Numbered from the stretch's first letter, positions 1 to 6,914 are shown. The stretch is 10,403 nt of DNA from Bdellovibrionales bacterium (GCA_005791855.1 SXUH01000068.1:1-10403); one strand, 5' to 3'. Numbers and translations are program-made. Notes: generated by a model from the sequence alone, not told the origin.

Positions 1-905
1 GTCAGGGTCTCGAGGATCCCCTTGTCGTTGTCAAGCCAGCCGTTCTGGGCCGCGGCCTTCACCATGGCGTACTCTCCGCTCACGTTGTAGGCGGCGATGG
101 GGAGCTGGGAAGCTTCCTTCAACCGGTAGATCACGTCGAGGTACGGAAGCCCTGGCTTGACCATGAGGATGTCGGCCCCTTCGGCCTCATCCAGGTAGGC
201 TTCCCGGAGTGCTTCCCGACCGTTGGCCGGGTCCATCTGATAGGTCTTCTGGTCTCCTTTCTTCGGTGCCGAGTCCAGGGCTTCGCGGAAAGGCCCGTAG
301 TACCCGGAGGCGTACTTCGCGCAGTAGCTCATGATGAGCTTATTCTCGAAGCCAGCTTTGTCCAGCGCGGTTCGGATGAAACCGATCCGCGAGTCCATCA
401 TGTCCGACGGACCGATGATGTCCACTCCCGCTTCGGCTTCGCAGAGCGCTTGCCGGGCCAGGACCTCGAGCGTGGGGTCGTTGAGGATTTCTCCCGTCTT
501 CGCATCCACCAGGCCGTCGTGGCCCTCGGAGGAATACGGATCCAGGGCGATGTCTCCCATCACCAGCATCTCCGGCAGGGCGTCCTTGACCGCACGGATG
601 GCGCGGGCGTTGAGCCCCTTCGGATTATAGGCCTCGCGAGCATCCGGGGTCTTGAGCTTGTCTTCGATGGCCGGGAAGAGGGCCACGCACTTGACCCCCA
701 GGTCGTAGAGTTCGCGGACTTCCTTCACCAGTTCGTCGATGGATAACCGGGCGTGCCCGGGCATGGACTGGATGGGAATTCTCTGGGAGCTTCCGTCCAC
801 CACGAACAAAGGAGCGATGAGGTGGTCCGCAGATAGATGGGACTCCCGCACCAGCCCGCGGATGGCTTCGTTGATCCTGTTCCTACGGGGCCGGCTTACG
901 GTCAT
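1..905 (-). CDS. hemB: Porphobilinogen synthase (delta-aminolevulinate dehydratase), 3' end outside window
   Basis: Condenses two 5-aminolevulinate molecules into porphobilinogen, the first common step of haem and other tetrapyrrole synthesis in the cytosol. About 302 codons are present; compared with the usual 320-330 residues, roughly the last 25 are cut off by the window edge. Counting from ATG 905, the two active-site lysines are K197 (SYCAKYASGYYGPF) and K250, the Schiff-base lysine, in LMVKPGLPYLD. The metal segment reads DIALDPYSSEGHDG (118-131), with A120, D122 and D130 where zinc enzymes such as E. coli HemB have cysteines; this is the aspartate-type, Mg-associated pattern. Two adjacent in-frame ATGs (908 and 905) are possible starts, preceded by an AAGGTGAG ribosome binding site inside the sufE 3' end. 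The gene overlaps sufE by about 23 nt, so it is probably co-transcribed and translationally coupled. Family assignment is firm; only the end is missing. Confidence 0.96.
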   Translation of the reverse strand, partial: MTVSRPRRNRINEAIRGLVRESHLSADHLIAPLFVVDGSSQRIPIQSMPGHARLSIDELVKEVRELYDLGVKCVALFPAIEDKLKTPDAREAYNPKGLNARAIRAVKDALPEMLVMGDIALDPYSSEGHDGLVDAKTGEILNDPTLEVLARQALCEAEAGVDIIGPSDMMDSRIGFIRTALDKAGFENKLIMSYCAKYASGYYGPFREALDSAPKKGDQKTYQMDPANGREALREAYLDEAEGADILMVKPGLPYLDVIYRLKEASQLPIAAYNVSGEYAMVKAAAQNGWLDNDKGILETL

Positions 906-1335
906 CATTGCTCACCTTCTGCATGGATTTATAAACCAGGGCGTACATCTGGATCTGCTTCATCATGGCGGCCAGACCATTGGTGCGGTTCATGGACAGG
1001 TGCTCGGTGATGCCGACCTCCTTGAGGAAGTCGGGCTTGGTGCTCAGGATCTCGTCCGGCGTGGAGTTAGTGTAGACGCTCACCAGAAGGCCCACGATCC
1101 CCTTCACCAGGAGAGCGTCCGAGTCCGCATAGAAGTTGACCACGCCGTCCTTGAACTCCGGGTAGAGCCAGACCTGAGACTGGCAGCCCTTGACCTTGTA
1201 CTTGTCCTCTCGCTTGTCCTCCGGGTAGGCCGGCAGTTGCCGACCAAGGTGGATGAGTTCCTTGTACCGGTCCTCCCAGTCTTCGAACTTCAGGAACCGG
1301 TTTTTTATTTGAGTTATCTTGTCCAGCATGTTCAA
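883..1335 (-). CDS. sufE: SufE-family cysteine desulfurase sulfur acceptor
   Basis: SufE accepts persulfide sulfur from the cysteine desulfurase SufS and passes it to the SufBCD scaffold during Fe-S cluster assembly in the cytosol. The 150-residue product (148 if ATG 1329 is used) has the usual family length. The catalytic cysteine is C51, counted from TTG, in VKGCQSQVWLYP, the family's hallmark segment; the C-terminal part has LSMNRTNGLAAMMKQI, also typical. TTG 1335 lies 7 nt after an AAGGA sequence, whereas ATG 1329 lies 13 nt after it, so TTG fits the ribosome binding site better, but ATG cannot be excluded. It is the first gene of a two-gene unit with hemB and has a good promoter just upstream. 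No SufS, SufB, SufC or SufD gene is in the window, so the rest of the Suf system must be elsewhere. Confidence 0.93.
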   Translation of the reverse strand: MNMLDKITQIKNRFLKFEDWEDRYKELIHLGRQLPAYPEDKREDKYKVKGCQSQVWLYPEFKDGVVNFYADSDALLVKGIVGLLVSVYTNSTPDEILSTKPDFLKEVGITEHLSMNRTNGLAAMMKQIQMYALVYKSMQKVSNDDRKPAP

Positions 1336-1361
1336 GGGTTCTTCCTTCGGCTATGGGCCCC

Positions 1362-1390
1362 ATTATGCCGGTTCGCTCAGGTTTCGTCAA
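1362..1390 (-). promoter_or_regulatory. Sigma70-type promoter for sufE-hemB
   Basis: Read on the minus strand, TTGACG (1390-1385, 5 of 6 matches to TTGACA) is followed by a 17-bp spacer and CATAAT (1367-1362, 5 of 6 matches to TATAAT). Transcription would start near 1355, giving a leader of about 20 nt that contains the AAGGA ribosome binding site of sufE. The position, spacing and match are all those of a strong housekeeping promoter. It lies in the 110-bp divergent region shared with the plus-strand gene at 1446, so the two genes may compete for polymerase. No convincing plus-strand promoter was recognised here. Confidence 0.7.
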
Positions 1391-1445
1391 AACACTAAAG
1401 ATTCTATTTACGCGTCCGAAACAGGTGCCAAGGAAGGTTAGCTCT

Positions 1446-2591
1446 ATGGCAACTCTCGATTTAAAACCGCTCTCTCAGGAAACCATCGAAGAAATGGGCT
1501 TCGGTCCGAGTGACCTGTGGATCGTGCGCCTGGGCCAAGATGAGTTCGGCCCCTTCGAGACGAAGTCCTTGAAGCACTACGCAAGCGAGCACGACGGTCT
1601 CTTCTCTCGCATCCAGGCGGCCCACCCGGGCTCCGAGGAATGGCATCCCTTCTTCGACTACCCGGAGTTCAAGCGGGTCGAGTCGAACTTCAAGACCAAC
1701 CAGCGCTACTGGATCCTGGAGACGGGCCAGAAATCCCACCCGCTCTTCCACAAGGACATCGAAAAGAAACTCGAGCTCGGGACCCTCTCCATGACCGACC
1801 AGATCTCCCTGGACGACGGGCACACCTGGCAGAAGATCTACCTCCTCGAGAGCTTCGATCAGATATTCCACTCTCCGGACGAGCTCCCGGACTCGCCGCT
1901 CGCACCAAACATGGATCACGCGACCTCGTCCATCGAGCCCAGGCTCGAGCAGACCAACAACGCTCAGGAAGAGCTCATCTCCATGACCTTCCTGAGCCAG
2001 CAGAAGATGAAGACCGCGCAGCTGGAAGAGGGCCTGCCGGTTCACAAGGCTTCCGCCAACACCGTCATGTCCTGGGTCCTGTCCGCAGGGGTCGCGGCCC
2101 TCATCGTCGGGGTGCTGGTGAGCTACAACTGGCTGACCGCTACCAAGGGCCCCGAGCCGGTGGCAGCGACCGAGGCGGAAGCCCCGGCCGAAGAAGTGGT
2201 CCAGGCCCCGGAAGTCATCATGCCGAAGTTCGATCCGGCCCCGGCCGCTCCTGCTCCGGAAGCCTCCTCTCCCTCCCGTCGACCAGCGAGTGTCAGACAG
2301 ATGCCGCGCAAGCAGCGGTACCGGGACAGTCGGAACAGCGAATCGAGCTATCCGACGCAGATCGAGACACACCAGAGCGAAGATCCCATCGCCAACGACG
2401 ACTCCCTGGATGAGAACCTTCCTCAGGAGCACTCCCTCGCCGACGATCCCGGTGCGGAGGCCATCTTGAACGGCCGCCGGAAGCCGTCCAACGTCAGCGA
2501 TGACATGCCGGAAGAACTTAAAGAGGAACCGGCCGATGTCCCTGAAGAAAAGTTTCAGGAAACTGACGCGGAACCTGCAATCGCAGAATAA
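1446..2591 (+). CDS. Membrane protein with two GYF_2-like (DUF4339-like) domains and disordered tail
   Basis: I cannot name this 381-residue protein. Residues 24-70 (LWIVRLGQDEFGPFETKSL ... EEWHPFF) resemble a GYF_2/DUF4339 domain, with W-V-R, GPF and a closing W-x-P. Residues 88-135 (RYWILETGQKSHPLF ... DGHTWQKI) look like a second, more diverged copy without the GPF. One hydrophobic helix at about 208-229 (MSWVLSAGVAALIVGVLVSYNW) is flanked by a lysine on the N side and an acidic segment on the C side, suggesting the GYF_2 part is cytoplasmic and the roughly 150-residue tail is outside. The tail is rich in Ala/Pro/Glu, then Arg/Ser, then Asp/Glu, with no fold visible. ATG 1446 was chosen because AGGAAGG lies 8 nt upstream; an earlier in-frame ATG at 1353 lies within the divergent promoter region and has no ribosome binding site. 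GYF_2 domains are thought to bind proteins or peptides, so an adaptor role is possible but is only inference. Confidence 0.8.
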   Translation: MATLDLKPLSQETIEEMGFGPSDLWIVRLGQDEFGPFETKSLKHYASEHDGLFSRIQAAHPGSEEWHPFFDYPEFKRVESNFKTNQRYWILETGQKSHPLFHKDIEKKLELGTLSMTDQISLDDGHTWQKIYLLESFDQIFHSPDELPDSPLAPNMDHATSSIEPRLEQTNNAQEELISMTFLSQQKMKTAQLEEGLPVHKASANTVMSWVLSAGVAALIVGVLVSYNWLTATKGPEPVAATEAEAPAEEVVQAPEVIMPKFDPAPAAPAPEASSPSRRPASVRQMPRKQRYRDSRNSESSYPTQIETHQSEDPIANDDSLDENLPQEHSLADDPGAEAILNGRRKPSNVSDDMPEELKEEPADVPEEKFQETDAEPAIAE

Positions 2592-2603
2592 TCTCCAGAA
2601 ACC

Positions 2604-2633
2604 TATACAGCTCACCGGCATTTAAGTTATGAT
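2604..2633 (+). promoter_or_regulatory. Candidate promoter placing transcription start on the tmk start codon
   Basis: TATACA (2604-2609, 4 of 6 matches to TTGACA) is followed by an 18-bp spacer and TATGAT (2628-2633, 5 of 6 matches to TATAAT). The usual 6-7 nt from the -10 box puts the first transcribed base at about 2640, exactly the GTG start of tmk. The 48-bp gap between the upstream gene and tmk shows no terminator hairpin, so read-through from 1446-2591 is also possible. Confidence 0.5.
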
Positions 2634-2639
2634 GGCGCG

Positions 2640-3317
2640 GTGAAAACTTCTCCGCTTTCTAATCTCATTTCCCTGTTCCGAGTCCCGGAAACACCCGGGA
2701 GCCTGTTCCTTTCTCTGGAAGGGATCGAAGGCTCGGGGAAGTCGACCCAGATCAAGGAGATCGAGGCCCACCTCGCGAAAAAAGGACTTCGGGTCCGCAC
2801 CTTGCGCGAGCCCGGCGGAACGGTGTTCGGAGAGAAATTACGAGAGGCGATCTTAAACAGTTCTTCCCCTCTCCATCCCCTGGCCGAGTGCCACCTCTTC
2901 CTCGCGTCGAGGGCCCAGCTCCTGAAGGAGAAGATCCTCCCGTTCCTCCTCGCTCCGGGTTCCGTGGTGATCCTGGACCGCTACATCGACAGCACCCTGA
3001 CCTACCAGGGGATCGCGCGCGAGCTGGGCTTCGAGACCGTCCTCACCTTGCACCAGCACGATCCCCTGAACCTCCTTCCCCATCGCACGTATTTCCTGGA
3101 CATCGACCTCGCCACCTCCTACGCAAGACAGGACAAGCGCGGCGGAAAGAAGGACTACTTCGAATCCGAGAAGCAGGAGTTCTACCAGAGACTCCTGGAC
3201 GGCTACCACGAGCTCGCCGAGCTCTTCCCGGAGCGCATCCTGAAGGTGGACTCGAGGAACGCCAAGGAGGTGACGACGAAGACCATCCTGACGGACCTGG
3301 AGAAATTCCTCGCATGA
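2640..3317 (+). CDS. tmk: Thymidylate kinase (dTMP kinase)
   Basis: Phosphorylates dTMP to dTDP with ATP, an essential cytosolic step toward dTTP for replication. The 225-residue product is slightly longer than the usual 205-215 because of about 20 extra N-terminal residues. The P-loop is GIEGSGKST (28-36, K34). The DR(Y/H) motif is D113-R114-Y115, followed by STLTYQG. The lid, around 161-174 (YARQDKRGGKKDYF), carries several basic residues, and the P-loop lacks the arginine of type I enzymes, so it resembles bacterial type II kinases. GTG 2640 is the only ATG, GTG or TTG in frame between the preceding stop (2589-2591) and the P-loop, so it must be the start unless a rarer codon is used. No Shine-Dalgarno sequence precedes it. 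Its stop overlaps the holB start in an ATGA arrangement, indicating coupled translation. Confidence 0.96.
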   Translation: MKTSPLSNLISLFRVPETPGSLFLSLEGIEGSGKSTQIKEIEAHLAKKGLRVRTLREPGGTVFGEKLREAILNSSSPLHPLAECHLFLASRAQLLKEKILPFLLAPGSVVILDRYIDSTLTYQGIARELGFETVLTLHQHDPLNLLPHRTYFLDIDLATSYARQDKRGGKKDYFESEKQEFYQRLLDGYHELAELFPERILKVDSRNAKEVTTKTILTDLEKFLA

Positions 3318-4096
3318 GTCTAAAGTCCGAACTCCTGAAGAAAGCCACCGCCCGGAAACTGGCCCACTTCTACATCGTCGAGGCCACCGGTCCGCAGGAC
3401 CGCGCCATGGCCTCGCTGGTGGACTTCGTGCAAACCTTCGTCAAAGACTATTACCAGAAAGTTGAGATCCAGAAGACCCAAGCCAGCTCCCTCCTCGATC
3501 ATCCGGACGTCCTGGTGCTCGGGAACCTCCAGACGGAAGAAGACGAGAAGGAACCCAAGGCCTTCACCGTCCTCGAGGCCGAGCAGTTCGCCCGCTTCTT
3601 CGAGTTCAGGCCAGTCCAGAGCACCCGGAAGTTTGCGATCATCACCGAAGCCCACCGGATCAACCCCATCGTGGCCAACAAGTGGCTCAAGCTCCTGGAA
3701 GAACCTACCGGAGAAACCACCATCTTCCTCCTGAACCCCCGGCGCCTGAAACTCCTCGACACCATCCATTCCCGAGCGATCCATTTGCGTTTGACCGGGA
3801 CCCAGGAGGACCTGGATTTTTCCGAATGGAATGAATTCCTTGAGGATGTGAAGTCGAAGACGCTCTCCGAATTCCTAGAAACCCATAGCCGGGGGGACAG
3901 GGATCTTAGCCACTGGGTCAACCAGCTCATCCTCTGGGAATCTGAGCAAACCGATCACCCCACACCGAAGTGCGCTCTGATGGACTGGATTAAAAACTTC
4001 CAAATGATGGAAGTTTTCCATCAGCCTACCGCAACAAAATGGACTCTTTTCTATTCCTTTGTCAAAGAACACGTAATCCCTCGTCAGAATCGTTGA
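3314..4096 (+). CDS. holB: DNA polymerase III delta-prime-like clamp-loader subunit
   Basis: Delta-prime is the non-ATP-hydrolysing subunit of the clamp loader that places the beta sliding clamp on DNA. The 260-residue product is shorter than E. coli HolB (334). The recognisable core is ANKWLKLLEEPTGETTIFLL, the counterpart of the family's ANALLKTLEEP segment, followed by DTIHSRAIHLRL, which matches the SRC-containing sensor segment with Ala for Cys. At the N terminus, where active clamp-loader ATPases have a P-loop, the sequence is IVEATGPQDRAMAS with no GxxGxGK. No four-cysteine zinc module is visible. The C-terminal third is poorly conserved. ATG 3314 overlaps the tmk stop by 4 nt and has GGAGA about 10 nt upstream. 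The tmk-holB-ricT order is also found in Bacillus (tmk, holB, yaaT), which supports the call. The stop codon lies inside the -35 box of the next promoter. Confidence 0.86.
   Translation: MSLKSELLKKATARKLAHFYIVEATGPQDRAMASLVDFVQTFVKDYYQKVEIQKTQASSLLDHPDVLVLGNLQTEEDEKEPKAFTVLEAEQFARFFEFRPVQSTRKFAIITEAHRINPIVANKWLKLLEEPTGETTIFLLNPRRLKLLDTIHSRAIHLRLTGTQEDLDFSEWNEFLEDVKSKTLSEFLETHSRGDRDLSHWVNQLILWESEQTDHPTPKCALMDWIKNFQMMEVFHQPTATKWTLFYSFVKEHVIPRQNR
3993..4017 (+). repeat. Perfect 9-bp inverted repeat inside the end of holB
   Basis: AAAACTTCC (3993-4001) and GGAAGTTTT (4009-4017) form a perfect 9-bp stem with a 7-nt loop, ending in four T residues. It lies in the holB coding sequence, about 75 nt before the ricT promoter, in a stretch more AT-rich than its surroundings. 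It could be a weak terminator, an operator or a chance result of the encoded residues; only the repeat itself is certain. Confidence 0.6.
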
Positions 4097-4121
4097 CATA
4101 CCACCCAATCCCTCACAAGAT
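4093..4121 (+). promoter_or_regulatory. Candidate promoter for ricT-sbcD-sbcC with perfect -35 box
   Basis: TTGACA (4093-4098, all six consensus bases) overlaps the holB stop codon. A 17-bp spacer leads to CAAGAT (4116-4121), which keeps only 3 of 6 bases of TATAAT, including A at position 2 and the final T. Transcription is predicted to start at about 4128, the A of the ricT ATG. The strong -35 box and its position at the end of holB support it; the poor -10 box is the weak point. Confidence 0.5.
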
Positions 4122-4127
4122 AGAGCC

Positions 4128-5768
4128 ATGATTAATGAAGAGCACGCCAAAGAGGAGACACCCCCTTTAGCGGATCCTATACTTTCGCCAGAAGAAGCTG
4201 CCGAAAAAGCCAACATAGAAGAAGATGCCCGGGAAGAATCCCGTTTCAAGGACGGCCAGATCCTGCGCTTCGTCCGTGTGCGATTCCCCGGAAACTCCCG
4301 CTCCTTCCCCTTCCTCCTCGGGAAGAGGAGGGTCGAATACGGCCAGAAGGTCGTGGCCATGTCCGATCGAGGGATGGCCGTCGGGTACGTGAACTCCTTC
4401 CCCTACGAAGTTCGCTTCCACCGGGGCCTCATGCCCGTCCGGAGCATCTCCAAGGTCGCCACCGAAGAAGACATCGTGAACGACCAGAAGGCGTACCACC
4501 AGCAGAAGAACGCCGAGAACATCTGTAACAAACTCATCGAACAGTACAAGCTGGACATGCACCTCACCCACGTGGAGTTCACCTCCTTCGGGAAGAAGGC
4601 CATCTTCTACTTCATCGCCCCGGACCGGGTCGACTTCCGGGACCTGGTGCGCGACCTCGTCGCAAGACTCAAGACCCGGATCGAGCTGCGGCAGATCTCC
4701 GTGCGGGACCGCTCGGCGTCCATCGGGGGCCTCGGGCCCTGTGGCCGGGAACTCTGCTGTTCCTCCTTCCTCACGAAGTACGGGAACGTGGGGATCAAGA
4801 TGGCGAAGAACCAGGACCTCACCCTGAACTTCTCCAAGCTCAACGGCGTCTGTGGCCAGCTCAAGTGCTGCCTGCAGTACGAAGACGACGTCTACCGCGA
4901 GAAGCGCTCCCGCCTCCCGCGCGAAGGGGACATCGTCACCACCCACACGGGGGAAACGGGCCGCGTGGATCGCCTCCACCTCCTCTCCGAGCAGTTCGTG
5001 ATGATGACCACCAAGGGAGTGCGCAAGCGCTACGTCCTCGAGCACTACAAGGAAACCCTGAGTAAGGAAGAAGCGAACTTCCCCAAGGAGTTCGAGTCCG
5101 TCTCCGACGAGACCTTCAAGGTCGTTGGCCTCGAGGACGCGGAAGCCATTCGGATCAAGAAGTTCGAAGAAGAGATCAAGACCTACAAGGACCAGAGCAA
5201 GGCCTTCGCCGACAGCACCTTCAAGGAGCTCTTCGGGGAAGAAACCCTGGGGCTCATGGCACCGGAACTTCCGGAGCTCGACAACGGGAAACCGCGCTTC
5301 GTGGTGACCCCGGACGAAGAGGAAGAGATCGCCTACACGCCGAGCGAAGACGAGATCCTCCCGGACGACGACGATGACGATGAGGACGACGAGGATTCGG
5401 TGGAAGACGAAGCGGTGCAGGTGATCGCCCAGCCGCGGGAGGAAGACCAGCCGAAGACTCCGCAGCCGCAGAACCGCTCCGGACAGGGCCGCGAGGCCCA
5501 GGGCAGAGGGCCGCAGGGTCGCCCGTCCGAAGGAAGACCTTCGCCGGGTCGTGACCGGAACGCTCCTCGGGAAAATAGAGACAATAGAGATAACCGCGGC
5601 CGCCGACCTGAGCGCTCAGGGGAAGGCCGTTCCGCCGACGGGAATCGACAGTCCCAGGGGAACCGGCCGCCGCAAGGCAACCGACCATCGCAGGGTCAGG
5701 GGAACGGTCCTCGGGAGCGGGGGCAAGGCCAGAACAGAAACCAGGGTAGAAACCGCCCACCTCGGTAG
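4128..5768 (+). CDS. ricT: PSP1-domain Fe-S protein RicT (YaaT) with long disordered C-terminal extension
   Basis: In Bacillus subtilis, RicT works with RicA and RicF in a complex that carries Fe-S clusters and helps RNase Y mature mRNAs; neither partner is encoded here. The conserved part spans about residues 45-310. It contains GLGPCGRELCCSSFL (C205, C210, C211) and NGVCGQLKCCLQYE (C242, C247, C248), the cysteine pattern typical of the family. At 546 residues it is about twice the size of the Bacillus protein. The extra sequence is a charged N-terminal stretch of about 44 residues and a C-terminal tail: an acidic run near 412-425 (DDDDDDEDDED), then about 100 residues rich in Gly, Arg, Gln, Asn and Pro, with units such as QGNRPPQGNRPSQGQGN. 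Such tails often bind RNA, but that role is inferred. ATG 4128 is the only normal start before the conserved domain and lacks a Shine-Dalgarno sequence. It follows holB, as in Bacillus, and heads the sbcDC genes. Confidence 0.92.
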   Translation: MINEEHAKEETPPLADPILSPEEAAEKANIEEDAREESRFKDGQILRFVRVRFPGNSRSFPFLLGKRRVEYGQKVVAMSDRGMAVGYVNSFPYEVRFHRGLMPVRSISKVATEEDIVNDQKAYHQQKNAENICNKLIEQYKLDMHLTHVEFTSFGKKAIFYFIAPDRVDFRDLVRDLVARLKTRIELRQISVRDRSASIGGLGPCGRELCCSSFLTKYGNVGIKMAKNQDLTLNFSKLNGVCGQLKCCLQYEDDVYREKRSRLPREGDIVTTHTGETGRVDRLHLLSEQFVMMTTKGVRKRYVLEHYKETLSKEEANFPKEFESVSDETFKVVGLEDAEAIRIKKFEEEIKTYKDQSKAFADSTFKELFGEETLGLMAPELPELDNGKPRFVVTPDEEEEIAYTPSEDEILPDDDDDDEDDEDSVEDEAVQVIAQPREEDQPKTPQPQNRSGQGREAQGRGPQGRPSEGRPSPGRDRNAPRENRDNRDNRGRRPERSGEGRSADGNRQSQGNRPPQGNRPSQGQGNGPRERGQGQNRNQGRNRPPR

Positions 5769-5771
5769 CAT

Positions 5772-6914
5772 ATGAGGCTCCTGCACACATCAGACTGGCA
5801 CTTGGGTAAGAGGCTCTTCAAGCTCGACCGGAGTGAGGAGCACCAGCTCTTCCTTGACTGGCTGGTGGCGACCCTCGTCTCCGAGAAGATCGACGCCCTC
5901 CTCATCGCCGGCGACGTCTTCGACACTCCCAGTCCCCCGCACCAGAGCCTGGAGCTGTTCTACAAGTTCCTCCACCGGGTCTCCACCGAGACGACGGCGC
6001 AGACCTTCATCATCGCCGGGAACCACGACTCCGGCGTCCTCCTCGAGGCGCCGGCGAAGATCCTCACCTCCCACCGGGTGAAGGTGTGGGGGAAGATCTC
6101 GACGGCACCCGAGGACCACTGGACCACGCTTGAGATCGGGGCCGAGAAGCTCGAGCTCTGCGCCGTCCCGTTCTTCCGGTCCTACGAACTCCTGCCCCAG
6201 AGCCAGGGAGACATCCTCGAGGCGCTCAACAAGTACCTCAAGCGCGACAAGACCTGCGCCCAGCTCCTGCTCCTCCACCACCTCGCCGGCATCTACGAGG
6301 CCTCCGGATCGGAGCAGGTCGTTTCTCTGAGTGGGGTCGACTCCATCCCCCACGAGCTCATCGAACAGTTCGACTACGTGGCCTTGGGCCACATCCACAA
6401 GCCCCAGAAGATCGGCCCGCGCTCCTACTACTCGGGCTCGCCCATACCCATGCGCTTCTCGGAGACGCTCCGGAAATCTCTGGTCATAATCGAGCAGACG
6501 GACGGCGAAGTCACGAGCCGGCCCCTTCCCATCCCCGTGTTCCGAGAGCTTGTGTGCGTGAAAGCCGATGAATCTAATTTTGTGAAGAAGCTCGAGGCCC
6601 TGGCGCCGGCGTCCCCGCTCCCTCCCGTGGTGGAGGTCCAGATCACCCTCTCCGCTCCGCGGGTGGGTCTCGTCGACCAGATCAAGGAAATCCTCTCCGA
6701 GCGAGGGCTGGAGCTCCTCTCCTTCCTGCCGATCTACGTGACCGGGGAGAAGACTCCCCGGCGGCACGAGAAGCTCTTCGAGCTCTCCCCGGTCGAACTC
6801 TTCGAGGAGTTCTACGCCGCCAAGTACCCGGACGAGGAAGCTCTCCCGGCCGAGCTCAAGCAGGACTTCCGGGAGCTCCTGGAGAAGGTGAAGCATGCGG
6901 CTCCTCAAGCTTAG
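5772..6914 (+). CDS. sbcD: SbcD (Mre11-type) nuclease subunit of SbcCD
   Basis: SbcD is the metal-dependent phosphoesterase subunit of SbcCD, which cuts DNA hairpins and trims blocked double-strand ends. The 380-residue product shows the whole metal-site series in order: D8 and H10 in TSDWHLGKR, D48 in IAGDVFD, N84-H85-D86 in IAGNHDS, H169-H170 in LLLLHHLAG, and H207-x-H209 in ALGHIHKP. The region after about residue 260 matches the SbcD C-terminal part that docks onto SbcC. The start MRLLHTSDWHLG is the family's normal N terminus. It begins only 3 nt after the ricT stop, with no clear Shine-Dalgarno sequence, so its translation probably depends on ribosomes finishing ricT. It overlaps sbcC by 20 nt. 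All catalytic residues are present and the length is normal, so an active enzyme is expected. Confidence 0.97.
   Translation: MRLLHTSDWHLGKRLFKLDRSEEHQLFLDWLVATLVSEKIDALLIAGDVFDTPSPPHQSLELFYKFLHRVSTETTAQTFIIAGNHDSGVLLEAPAKILTSHRVKVWGKISTAPEDHWTTLEIGAEKLELCAVPFFRSYELLPQSQGDILEALNKYLKRDKTCAQLLLLHHLAGIYEASGSEQVVSLSGVDSIPHELIEQFDYVALGHIHKPQKIGPRSYYSGSPIPMRFSETLRKSLVIIEQTDGEVTSRPLPIPVFRELVCVKADESNFVKKLEALAPASPLPPVVEVQITLSAPRVGLVDQIKEILSERGLELLSFLPIYVTGEKTPRRHEKLFELSPVELFEEFYAAKYPDEEALPAELKQDFRELLEKVKHAAPQA

Noticed and set aside
1353..1445. Longer start (ATG 1353) for the GYF_2 membrane protein
   Set aside because: It has no ribosome binding site, lies at the transcription start of the divergent sufE promoter, and adds 31 residues outside the recognisable domain; ATG 1446 has AGGAAGG at good spacing.
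3314..3420. Loss of the P-loop in holB as a sign of a broken gene
   Set aside because: Delta-prime subunits commonly lack a working ATPase site, the frame is intact, and the LLEEP and SR segments are kept.
5360..5396. GAC/GAT triplet run in ricT as a phase-variable repeat
   Set aside because: The triplets are interrupted and mixed (GAC, GAT, GAG), and changes in copy number would stay in frame; it is better explained as a protein-level acidic patch.
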